Below are positions 1 through 6,894 of a stretch of 64,000 nucleotides of DNA, piece by piece. The notes beneath the pieces are model-generated. The model had not been told where the DNA came from. It saw only the letters and a list, made by a program, of their open reading frames with translations, and made no database searches. A program made the position numbers and the translations under genes. Origin of the DNA: Thiothrix sp. (GTDB lineage: Bacteria > Pseudomonadota > Gammaproteobacteria > Thiotrichales > Thiotrichaceae). The stretch covers positions 1 through 64,000 of the forward strand of contig NZ_JAQTLS010000008.1 in NCBI RefSeq assembly GCF_028714775.1, in the 5' to 3' direction. The stretch's first letter is position 1; each line of letters starts with the position of its first letter.

Positions 1-64
1 CATCAGCGGGCGTTTTGCAATCGGTTAAAAGCTCATCCATCAGGACGGGATCAAGGGTTTCCAT
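1..64 (-). CDS. IS256-family transposase, N-terminal end (partial)
   Basis: The gene runs off the left edge. The ATG at 64..62 has a good AAGGAG-type ribosome site just upstream. The 21 visible residues (METLDPVLMDEL, then LLTDCKTPAD) resemble the start of IS256/mutator-type transposases, which typically begin with a DELL..YKTPEDL-like stretch. This is family resemblance only, since no catalytic DDE residues are inside the window. The element's right end would lie in about 70-150, but no terminal inverted repeat can be assigned without the other end. Confidence 0.55.
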   Translation of the reverse strand, partial: METLDPVLMDELLTDCKTPAD

Positions 65-150
65 GTGACTGCTCCTTGCGGGGGGTCCGCTGTTATATAG
101 CAGTTACACAGTTCAGTTTACAGTCTCCTAAAAGGTCTGCACAGCATCGC

Positions 151-166
151 TGTGTGAAATAACACA
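151..166. promoter_or_regulatory. Palindromic operator-like site TGTGT-N6-ACACA
   Basis: TGTGTGAAATAACACA is a perfect 5+5 palindrome with a 6-base spacer. Closely related sites occur at 839-854 (before the TonB-dependent receptor) and 18354-18369 (before exbB), with a weaker one at 690-705. Recurrence of the sequence including the spacer suggests one regulator. Which protein binds it is not known from the sequence. Here it lies about 105 bases before the small membrane protein gene at 273. Confidence 0.4.
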
Positions 167-272
167 CTGTTTATTAAGTAAATATCTGGCGTGCAAATTG
201 ATATTTTTGGTTTCGGCCTTGCCCGCATCACTCTATGCTTCTCGGTATCGTTGCAAGTTATTGGAGAGCGTT

Positions 273-476
273 ATGTCAGAACCGATGTCGTTTGAAGCGG
301 CGATTTTGTCCGGTTACGCTGCCGTGTCTGGGGTGTTGTCGGTCTTGATCAGTGTGCCGTTCTTTTGGTTTTTTGCCGAATTGCCGTTTTGGATGCGGGC
401 GGTGGCGGTGATTATCTTGGGCTTGGGCATCATTGAATTGCGGGTAGCTTACCGCTCGTGGAAAGCTCGGGAGTAA
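273..476 (+). CDS. Small two-helix membrane protein, unknown function
   Basis: This is a 67-residue protein. I chose the ATG at 273 because GGAGAG sits 5 bases upstream; a longer in-frame start at 198 has no such site. Two hydrophobic stretches (about residues 11-34 and 38-57) predict an inner-membrane hairpin, followed by a short basic tail. I do not recognise a family. A strong hairpin terminator follows at 513-543, so it seems to be a single-gene unit lying between a transposase end and the copper-type locus. Confidence 0.5.
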   Translation: MSEPMSFEAAILSGYAAVSGVLSVLISVPFFWFFAELPFWMRAVAVIILGLGIIELRVAYRSWKARE

Positions 477-512
477 GCGTTACGGGATTGATACGGGGTG
501 ATGTTAAAAAAG

Positions 513-543
513 AAGGGGCAGTTCTGGGGAGAACCCGCCCCTT
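513..543 (+). terminator. Hairpin terminator after the small membrane protein
   Basis: AAGGGGC (513-519) pairs with GCCCCTT (537-543), and the interior continues with GTTCT/AGAAC around a GGGG loop, giving a long near-perfect stem. Only a short T run follows, so termination strength is uncertain. Confidence 0.55.
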
Positions 544-581
544 TGGAAGTTGTACACGTCGTCATTATTGTCTTAAGAGCA

Positions 582-877
582 GAAAACTATCTCCACATAG
601 TTCAGTCTCGCAGGGCATATAGCAATTGTTGTGCCAACTTTTAACTCATTGTTTTTACTTGTTCATGCTTATGGCTAGGCGTGCTTTGCTGTGTCAAATA
701 GCAAGTTAGCCATGTGTTTTCACACAACTGAAAACTACCTCCACATAAATTTCAGTCTGGCATAACAAGGCAAATAGCGTGCCAGATGTAAAACTTCATG
801 TTTTTCAATGCCGAGCGTAATCATTGGTGCTGGTTTGGTGTGTGAATTTACGCAGTTAGCGTGTTTTTTCACACGGT
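582..877. repeat. Two diverged tandem copies (~147 bp each) in the receptor control region
   Basis: Copy A (about 582-728) and copy B (about 731-877) line up end to end. Both start GAAAACTA-CTCCACATA then TTCAGTCT, share a GTGCCA block and a GTTTTT block, and end with GTGT(C/G)AA...CAGTTAGC-like sequence and TTTTCACAC. The copies differ by many substitutions and small indels, so the duplication is old or under relaxed selection. Together with flanking sequence this accounts for most of the 520 bases without a gene between 477 and 996. I see no convincing gene there. Confidence 0.6.
839..854. promoter_or_regulatory. TGTGT-N6-ACGCA site upstream of the TonB-dependent receptor
   Basis: TGTGTGAATTTACGCA matches the exbB-upstream site at 18354-18369 in 14 of 16 positions, and the match continues into CAGTTA on the right. 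A second inverted arm, TTCACAC, follows at 868-874. The weaker equivalent in the first repeat copy is at 690-705. The site lies about 145 bases before the receptor ATG. Confidence 0.45.
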
Positions 878-996
878 TTCTGCTGCGCTGTTGTGAGGAA
901 AATGGGGCAAAGTTGTATGAAAACAACATGTTGCTTTTTTGGCATGAAAGTTGCTCGTTAGCTGCGGTATTTCGCACTTTTACTGAGGAATTTCAC

Positions 997-3024
997 ATGT
1001 TGAAGCTGTCACCGCTTGCCCTTGCTGTTTTCACTGCCCTGATGCCGTTGGCGTATGCCGCAGACAAACCAATAACCACCGCATCCCCAGCCGCTACCCC
1101 GCTGGATGATGTAACGGTCATCGCCACCCGCACCGAACGTTCGCTCAATAAAGTGCCAGCATCTGTCAGCGTGGTGAAGCAAAAAGATTTCGCGCAACAG
1201 CAAGCCAATAGCGTTGCAGACGTAATGAAGAAGTTGCCGAACGTCGATTTCGGCGGTGGCCCACGTTCTGACGGGCAAATTCCTACGATCCGTGGCTACC
1301 AAGGTACAGACATTACTTTGTTGGTCGATGGGGCGCGTCGTAACTCTCCAGAAGCAACGCAGTTGTGGTCTCCCCTTTACCTTGATCCATTCTATTTGAA
1401 ACAGGCGGAAGTTGTGCGGGGGCCATCTTCTTCCCTTTACGGCTCTGGCGGTAATGGTGGTGTGATGTCTTTCACGACCTTAAACGCGAAAGATTTATTA
1501 GAGCCTGATCAAAAAGCGGGGGCAGATGCAAAAGCTGGTTATGCTAGTGGGGACAATTCCCACCGTTATAATGCCAAAGTATACGGGCAGGGGGAGCAGG
1601 CAGACTTCTTGTTAGGGTTGGGCTATCGGGATTTCGATTCTATTGAGCGAGGTGATGATGGTGTTGAGCAGCAAAACTCTGGTCGCAGCAATAGTGGATT
1701 ATTAAAGTTGGGTGTAGAGCCGAGTAAAAAAGTTCGGATTGAGCTTTCTGGACAAACGTTCCAAGGTAAAAATTACCGTCCCAATAACCCTCAAGTTGTT
1801 ACTGCAACACCTCAACAGACCCACACATCTCAGGATAATACCGTGTTGCGGGTTACGACTAAGAATGACGATGGAGAAAAAGCGTTAGATGCAAAAGTAT
1901 ACAACAACAAGTTTCATTTATTGAATGATGCTGCGTTTTATCCTCCAGCCACCAATTTAGGGTCGAGTGAGTACATAACGGATACGACTGGGGTAGGTGT
2001 TCAAAATACTTCCCGCTTGCAAGACGGTAAACATACACTGACATATGGGGTGGATGCCTATAAAGATAAATTTACCACGCTTAGCAAAGGGGTTGCCAAT
2101 CCTGTGAACCCTGATGGCACATCTGATACATCTGGCATATTTTTACAGGACGAAATTGAGCTGACTTCAAAACTGCGGATTACGCCAAGTGTTCGGCATG
2201 ACAAATTTGAAACAAAGGTAAGCACGGGTACAGCAACGGCTACTAAGTTCAGTCATACCTCACCGAAACTTGCGGTGGCATATCAAGCCACACCGGATTT
2301 GACGGTTTATGGCAACTATGGTCAGGCGTACCGTGCGCCAACGGTTTGGGAAAGATACAGGCAGACTATCACACCACTGCCTGCCGATTTTTCCCGTTTT
2401 GTTGCTAATCCAGATTTGAAACCACAAACAGATACAACATTTGAGGTCGGGGCTAAGTACAAGAAGGAACAGGTGTTTTCCACGGATGATAAGGTGCAGT
2501 TGCGGGCAGCCGCGTTTAAATCTGATGTAAAAGATTTGATTGAGAACAAGGTGATCGGTACATTTGGCACACCTTCGGTGCGCCCTATTCAGCAGTATCA
2601 AAATGTAGCTGATGCCGAGCGTGAGGGTATTGAACTTGAAGGGAGTTATGAGCGTGGTGCATTGCGGCTTGATGTCGGTGCGAGCAGACTTCGGGTGAAA
2701 GATAAAACCACCGGGAATAACTTATTTTCTCCTCCTGACAAGTTGACCACCAAAGTTAGCTATCAGCTCCCTAAAAATACATCGGTATCTTGGGCGGCAA
2801 CAGGTGTGGCGGCACAAGATTATGATTCAACAGTACTCCGCCGTCGCAGCGGTTACTCGACACATGATTTGCATGTGGGCTGGAAACCGAACCGTAAAGT
2901 GGAAGTTGATTTTGGTGTTAACAACGTGTTTGATAAAAAATACCAGACTTACCAGTCAACTCAAGCTACAGCGGCCTACGAGATGGGGCGCAACTACATG
3001 ATCAGCGTATCTGGAGGTTTCTAA
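997..3024 (+). CDS. TonB-dependent outer-membrane receptor of a copper-type (MbnP/MbnH) locus
   Basis: This 675-residue outer-membrane receptor would import a metal chelate using TonB energy. I chose the ATG at 997 because GAGGA precedes it and a clear signal peptide follows (about residues 1-21, ending YAADK). A TonB-box-like stretch LDDVTVIA is at about 36-43. The plug domain carries the typical VVRGPSSSLYGSGGNGG turn, and a long beta-barrel follows, ending in a C-terminal phenylalanine (SVSGGF). The style is that of the haemoglobin/transferrin/siderophore receptor family, so substrate cannot be told from sequence alone. Two genes follow at 2 and 4 bases' spacing and encode a known copper-associated pair, which suggests copper or a copper chelate. 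No methanobactin genes are present. Confidence 0.85.
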   Translation: MLKLSPLALAVFTALMPLAYAADKPITTASPAATPLDDVTVIATRTERSLNKVPASVSVVKQKDFAQQQANSVADVMKKLPNVDFGGGPRSDGQIPTIRGYQGTDITLLVDGARRNSPEATQLWSPLYLDPFYLKQAEVVRGPSSSLYGSGGNGGVMSFTTLNAKDLLEPDQKAGADAKAGYASGDNSHRYNAKVYGQGEQADFLLGLGYRDFDSIERGDDGVEQQNSGRSNSGLLKLGVEPSKKVRIELSGQTFQGKNYRPNNPQVVTATPQQTHTSQDNTVLRVTTKNDDGEKALDAKVYNNKFHLLNDAAFYPPATNLGSSEYITDTTGVGVQNTSRLQDGKHTLTYGVDAYKDKFTTLSKGVANPVNPDGTSDTSGIFLQDEIELTSKLRITPSVRHDKFETKVSTGTATATKFSHTSPKLAVAYQATPDLTVYGNYGQAYRAPTVWERYRQTITPLPADFSRFVANPDLKPQTDTTFEVGAKYKKEQVFSTDDKVQLRAAAFKSDVKDLIENKVIGTFGTPSVRPIQQYQNVADAEREGIELEGSYERGALRLDVGASRLRVKDKTTGNNLFSPPDKLTTKVSYQLPKNTSVSWAATGVAAQDYDSTVLRRRSGYSTHDLHVGWKPNRKVEVDFGVNNVFDKKYQTYQSTQATAAYEMGRNYMISVSGGF

Positions 3025-3026
3025 GC

Positions 3027-4001
3027 ATGAAAAAAGTGTTACCTGCAATGGTAACGGCACTGCTGCTGGCTCAGGCTGGCAGTACGTTTGCTGCTACCGA
3101 TGAGATGAAAGTGTCGCTCGCATTTGATGCTGTGGTGGGGGGCAAGCCTTTCGCCTGTGGGCAAAGTTACGACGCTATCGGCTCGACCAAATCGCGTATT
3201 ACGCCTTCCGACCTGCGTTTCTACGTGTCGGAAGTGGAGTTGCTGGATAGCGCGGGCAAGGCAACCCCGTTGACGCTGGAACAGGATGAAATCTGGCAAT
3301 ATAAAAACTTGGCGTTGCTGGATTTTGAGGATGGCAAGGAAGCTTGCCGCAACGGTAACGCTGGCTTGCACAAGGCGGTGACGGGGACAGTGCCGAAAGG
3401 TGATTACAAGGGTGTGCGTTTCACGCTGGGTGTGCCGTTTGAGTTGAACCACGGCGATCCGACCATTGCGCCTTCGCCGCTGAACATGACCGCGATGTTC
3501 TGGGCGTGGCAGTCTGGCTACCGTTTCGTCAAGATCGACATGGCAACCAGCGGGCAACCGCAACTGGCAGAAGCCGATGGCAAACCCGCCACCGACATGA
3601 AGGAAAAACTCGCGGCACTGGAAAAGATTGCGGCGGCAAAAGCGGCAGCAGCCAAAGCGGGCACACCGCCAGCTAAGAAGCCTGCGCAAGCCGCTGGATT
3701 TTCCGTGCATTTGGGTAGCACAGGTTGCGCCGCCACGACGCTGACTTCGCCGCCCAGCCAATGCACCAACCCCAACCGGGTAACGGTCACGTTCGATACC
3801 TTCGATGTTGCCAAAAATGTGATCGTGGCGGATGTCGCCAGCCTGTTGCAAGATGCGAATGTGGACGTGAACGCCCCAGACAGCGCACCCGGCTGTATGT
3901 CTGCGGTCAATGATGCGGATTGCCCCGGCGTAATGGCGGCATTCGGTTTGCCATTCGGCGACAAGCCCGCAGCCCCACAGCGTTTCTTCACGGTGAGGTA
4001 A
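3027..4001 (+). CDS. mbnP: MbnP-like periplasmic copper-binding protein (four-Cys 'metallo-mystery pair' protein)
   Basis: A 324-residue exported protein with signal peptide at 1-22. The fold signature of the MbnP family is visible: SDLRFYVSEVELL at 61-73, a VPFELNH segment, and TAMFWAWQSGYRF around 155-167. Cysteines are at 44, 107, 234, 246, 290 and 299; the last four match the family's four-Cys region. In characterised members a tryptophan is oxidised to kynurenine by the partner MbnH and helps bind copper; W159/W161 are candidates here. An Ala/Lys-rich stretch (about 192-222) looks like a lineage insertion. The gene starts 2 bases after the receptor and ends 4 bases before mbnH, so the three are one operon. 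Confidence 0.82.
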   Translation: MKKVLPAMVTALLLAQAGSTFAATDEMKVSLAFDAVVGGKPFACGQSYDAIGSTKSRITPSDLRFYVSEVELLDSAGKATPLTLEQDEIWQYKNLALLDFEDGKEACRNGNAGLHKAVTGTVPKGDYKGVRFTLGVPFELNHGDPTIAPSPLNMTAMFWAWQSGYRFVKIDMATSGQPQLAEADGKPATDMKEKLAALEKIAAAKAAAAKAGTPPAKKPAQAAGFSVHLGSTGCAATTLTSPPSQCTNPNRVTVTFDTFDVAKNVIVADVASLLQDANVDVNAPDSAPGCMSAVNDADCPGVMAAFGLPFGDKPAAPQRFFTVR

Positions 4002-4005
4002 GCAA

Positions 4006-5136
4006 ATGAAACCCAAGTGGTGGCGTGGCGTTATATGGTTCGTTGTCTGGTTGGCTTTGCTGGGGGCGGGCAAACCGGATGCCTATCACTGGGATAAGCC
4101 GGAATGGGTTCCTGACCCGGTAGTTCCGGCGGATAACCCCATGAGTGAGGCCAAGGTGGAATTGGGGCGGCATTTGTTTTACGACAAGCGCCTGTCGCTG
4201 GACAACACCAAAGCGTGCGCCTCTTGCCACTTGCAGGACAAGGCATTCACGGATGGGCTGGCTTTGCCCGTGGGGATTCACGACACGCAAGGGGTGCGCA
4301 GTGCCATGATGCTGGCAAATGTGGCTTACCTGCCGGTGCTGACGTGGGCAAACCCCAACCAGACAAAGCTGGAACGCCAATTGCTGCTGCCGCTGTTTGG
4401 CATCAGTCCCGTTGAGTTGGGTATGGAGGGCAAAGAACAGGAGTTGTTTGCCCGCCTGAATGCCGATCCCCGTTACCCGCCGATGTTCAAGCAAGCCTTC
4501 CCGGAGGAACAGGGGGCTGTTAATTTGTCCACTGTTTCCAAAGCCATCGCCAGTTTTGAGCGTACCTTGCTGTCGTTCAATTCGCCTTACGACCACTACA
4601 AGTACCGTCAGCAACCGGATGCGATTTCCCCTGCCGCCAAACGCGGGGAGGCGCTGTTTTATGGTGAGGAACTGGAGTGTGCGCACTGCCACGGCGGTTT
4701 TAATTTCACCGACAATATCCAACACAAACGCTTGCCATTCCCGGAAATCGGCTTCCACAACACCGGGCTGTATAACCTTGACGGCAAGGGCGCTTATCCG
4801 GCGGATAACCACGGCATCCGCGCCGTGACTGACAAGCCGGAAGATGAAGGCAAGTTCCGCACCCCAACCTTGCGCAATATTGCCGTGACTGCGCCCTATA
4901 TGCACGACGGTTCTTTACCGACCTTGCGGGATGTGATCAGCAAGCACTACGCCGTGAAAGGCAAGGCCGTGAGTGATGGCAAGGAACCCAACCCGTTGCG
5001 GGAAAATTTCATCGAAGGTTTTTCTATCAGTGAGGCGCAATTGGATGACTTGGTGGCGTTTTTGGAAACCTTGACCGATAAGGATTTTCTGACCAATCCG
5101 AAATTCTCCGATCCGCTCGCGGATACCAAGCGCTGA
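4006..5136 (+). CDS. mbnH: MbnH-like di-heme cytochrome c peroxidase-family enzyme
   Basis: A 376-residue periplasmic enzyme of the MauG/CcpA di-heme family. One N-terminal hydrophobic segment (about 9-21) serves as signal or anchor. Two heme c motifs are clear, CASCH at 71-75 and CAHCH at 225-229. The KFRTPTLRNIAVTAPYMHDG stretch near residue 286 is the usual C-terminal signature of these peroxidases. By analogy with MbnH it would form a high-valent di-heme state and oxidise a tryptophan on the adjacent MbnP-like protein. Position directly after mbnP supports this over a general peroxide scavenger. Confidence 0.82.
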   Translation: MKPKWWRGVIWFVVWLALLGAGKPDAYHWDKPEWVPDPVVPADNPMSEAKVELGRHLFYDKRLSLDNTKACASCHLQDKAFTDGLALPVGIHDTQGVRSAMMLANVAYLPVLTWANPNQTKLERQLLLPLFGISPVELGMEGKEQELFARLNADPRYPPMFKQAFPEEQGAVNLSTVSKAIASFERTLLSFNSPYDHYKYRQQPDAISPAAKRGEALFYGEELECAHCHGGFNFTDNIQHKRLPFPEIGFHNTGLYNLDGKGAYPADNHGIRAVTDKPEDEGKFRTPTLRNIAVTAPYMHDGSLPTLRDVISKHYAVKGKAVSDGKEPNPLRENFIEGFSISEAQLDDLVAFLETLTDKDFLTNPKFSDPLADTKR

Positions 5137-5557
5137 TGACGGCAAATTCAGATTTCATTCATTAAAGTTATGAATTACACTCGCTCAAATGACGCTCAGA
5201 GTAAACTTCTCTCAACTTTTAGTGTGTACACGCTAGGGCGGTAGCGTCGTTTTTAATTGCAGTATTGAAAATGCAAGCAGCCCAGATTGCCACCCACCGC
5301 CTTTGCACCCGCTGGACAAAAGGCTCGAAACGCCCAGAACCCTGTGCTATGTTTGACCACAATCAGGGTGGCAGGCGGTGAAAAGGCAATGGAAAAGCAG
5401 CAGTTGGTGGGGAATAACCGGGCAGCATGGGTTAGCGTGGCGAAGGGCAGGAAAAGCAATCCCCTTATAGATAAAGTGTGGGACTCCGTAGCACGCGGTT
5501 CTGTCCAACAAGACATTTATGCCCAGTGCTGCCGCACACGGCATAAAATGCTTTAAC
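5137..5557. other. Leader region before the integron cassettes, with a hairpin; no gene supported
   Basis: These 421 bases separate mbnH from the first cassette. A compact hairpin is formed by TTTATGCC (5516-5523) and GGCATAAA (5540-5547), with an inner GTGC/GCAC stem, 10 bases before the cassette boundary. Short open frames on both strands (to 5556 and from 5516) lack start signals and recognisable content, so I do not call them. No integron integrase and no recognisable attI core is visible. The last bases before GTT (TTTAAC) differ from the ends of the two attC sites (AGAC), so this may be an attI remnant or an eroded site. Confidence 0.4.
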
Positions 5558-5582
5558 GTTATGCCTATAAATACCTACCACT

Positions 5583-6434
5583 ATGCCAATATTTATTAGT
5601 TATTCACACAATGACAAAGCATTTGTAGATGCGCTTGCTAAACAACTTGTTCGGCATCATGTTAATGTATGGCTTGATCGTTGGGAGCTTAACCTTGGCG
5701 ATTCTATTGTCGAGAAAGTTCAAGAAGCTTTAGATGAATCTAGTGCTTTACTTGTGATTTTATCTAAAGCATCAGTTCAGTCTGAGTGGTGCAAAAAGGA
5801 AATAAACAGCGGACTACTCAAAGAGCTAGAAGATAAACGTGTATTTGTGTTGCCAGTTTTACTTCAAGATTGTGATGTTCCAATTTTTGCCAGAGGTAAA
5901 GTCTATGCTGATTTTCGCAAATCTTTTGATGAAGGTTTATCAGTTATTCTTGAAGGAGTGGCAAAAATTACAAATCCAAATCTTGCAAGATTTAAAGAGC
6001 CCACATACTATATTGACCATGGCATGGATTGGTCGATTAATAAAGACCTTATAGTTATTAGATTAACTTACATAGAACAAGCTAAAGGACAACCTTATAC
6101 TTGCCTGACACTTATTCAAGTATATATTGAAGGCATTGCAAAAGCTATTTATGAATCACGGGCTAATGGGAGTGATGGTGCTATTGCTCGATTTCGAGTT
6201 ATTGAAGCACTCCATGAACATTTACAAAAAACAGGTGATATTCGTCCGCGATTAGCAGATCAATATGAAAAAACTTATACTTTTGAGTTTTTAGGTGGCC
6301 TCAATGAGAGTTACTCCGTACATATCGGGGCACGTAGGCTTGGTGATGACACGGGGCGAGATATACTCATTTACACTAATAATTTGATTGAGAGAACCTA
6401 CCAACACGAAAAAGAAGTGTTACATATTAAATAA
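5583..6434 (+). CDS. TIR-domain protein in integron cassette 1
   Basis: A 283-residue cytosolic protein. Residues 1-130 are a bacterial TIR domain: FISYSHNDK at 4-12, WLDRWELNLGD at 30-40, and SEWCKKEI at 67-74, where E73 is in the position of the catalytic glutamate of NAD-cleaving TIR enzymes. The remaining ~150 residues (from about TYYIDHGMDW) match no family I recognise and may be a sensor or substrate-binding part. As a lone cassette gene the system may be self-contained. Likely role (inference): NAD+ depletion or signal production in phage defence. The start codon lies 24 bases inside the cassette. Its AT-rich codon use differs from the flanking genes. Confidence 0.8.
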   Translation: MPIFISYSHNDKAFVDALAKQLVRHHVNVWLDRWELNLGDSIVEKVQEALDESSALLVILSKASVQSEWCKKEINSGLLKELEDKRVFVLPVLLQDCDVPIFARGKVYADFRKSFDEGLSVILEGVAKITNPNLARFKEPTYYIDHGMDWSINKDLIVIRLTYIEQAKGQPYTCLTLIQVYIEGIAKAIYESRANGSDGAIARFRVIEALHEHLQKTGDIRPRLADQYEKTYTFEFLGGLNESYSVHIGARRLGDDTGRDILIYTNNLIERTYQHEKEVLHIK

Positions 6435-6437
6435 AAT

Positions 6438-6528
6438 GCATAACGAGATTCTCGACGACGGACGCGGTGACAGCCCGCGACTTCGCCTAATCTACTCCCC
6501 GCCGCGCCCGTCATACAAGACGTTAACC
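6438..6528 (+). other. attC site of cassette 1 (91 bp)
   Basis: The outer cores are GCATAAC (6438-6444) and GTTAACC (6522-6528). Inside, GACGGACGCGG (6457-6467) pairs with CCGCGCCCGTC (6502-6512) with one mismatch, as expected for the folded recombination substrate with unpaired bases. The same structure and length occur at 8777-8867. The site starts 3 bases after the TIR gene's stop codon, the usual cassette arrangement. Confidence 0.85.
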
Positions 6529-6577
6529 TCAATATACCCATCTCAAATAATGTTCAATTAATTTTAAGGAGATTAAA

Positions 6578-6889
6578 ATGCCTACTAAACTAATTAAGCT
6601 TAGCGATAATACACTGGTAGAAGTAGAAATCATAGAAAATCGGGTTGAACAAATATCAGGAAGCATTGCCGACAAAGTTGATGGAAATTTAAAAAACATT
6701 AAGCCATTAATTATAAATGCTAGCGAGCCTATTGCTGAAGCCATAAAAGAGCTTGAAAATAAAAGCAAAATTGAAAGCATAGAGGCGGAGATTTCTCTAG
6801 GATTTGAAGGGGAAGGAAATCTTTATATAACTAAAGCAAAAGCCACGGCAAATATCGTTTTAAAGCTAAAATTTAAAGCGGGAAGTTAA
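6578..6889 (+). CDS. Trypco1-like protein (trypsin-co-occurring domain 1), cassette 2
   Basis: A 103-residue cytosolic protein. It has the layout of the Trypco1 (CU044_2847-type) domain: an N-terminal beta hairpin (LIKLSDNTLVEVEI, 5-18), a helix with IAEAIKELENKSKIES around 49-66, then the characteristic strand pair AEISLGFEGEGNLYITKAKA and the ending NIVLKLKFK. These small proteins are known as neighbours of trypsin-like peptidases in predicted bacterial conflict systems, and here a trypsin-like gene follows after 5 bases. A TTTTAAGGAGA ribosome site precedes the ATG. The molecular role is not established; an inhibitor, adaptor or activator of the protease is inferred. Confidence 0.72.
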   Translation: MPTKLIKLSDNTLVEVEIIENRVEQISGSIADKVDGNLKNIKPLIINASEPIAEAIKELENKSKIESIEAEISLGFEGEGNLYITKAKATANIVLKLKFKAGS

Positions 6890-6894
6890 TTGCT

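Noticed and set aside
735-977. 80-codon minus-strand frame in the receptor control region
   Set aside because: It overlaps the duplicated repeat and operator sites, and has neither start signal nor protein-like composition.
3039-4073. 344-codon open frame on the minus strand
   Set aside because: It is the shadow of the mbnP-like gene, Arg/His/Cys-rich and without family resemblance.
997-5136. Methanobactin biosynthesis cluster
   Set aside because: No mbnB/mbnC homologue and no short precursor peptide with the needed cysteines is visible around the mbnP/mbnH pair.
5253-5556. Open frames on both strands before the first cassette (87 and 89 codons)
   Set aside because: No ribosome sites, no domain resemblance, and the plus-strand frame runs into the border hairpin. 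They could not be read as part of an integron integrase.
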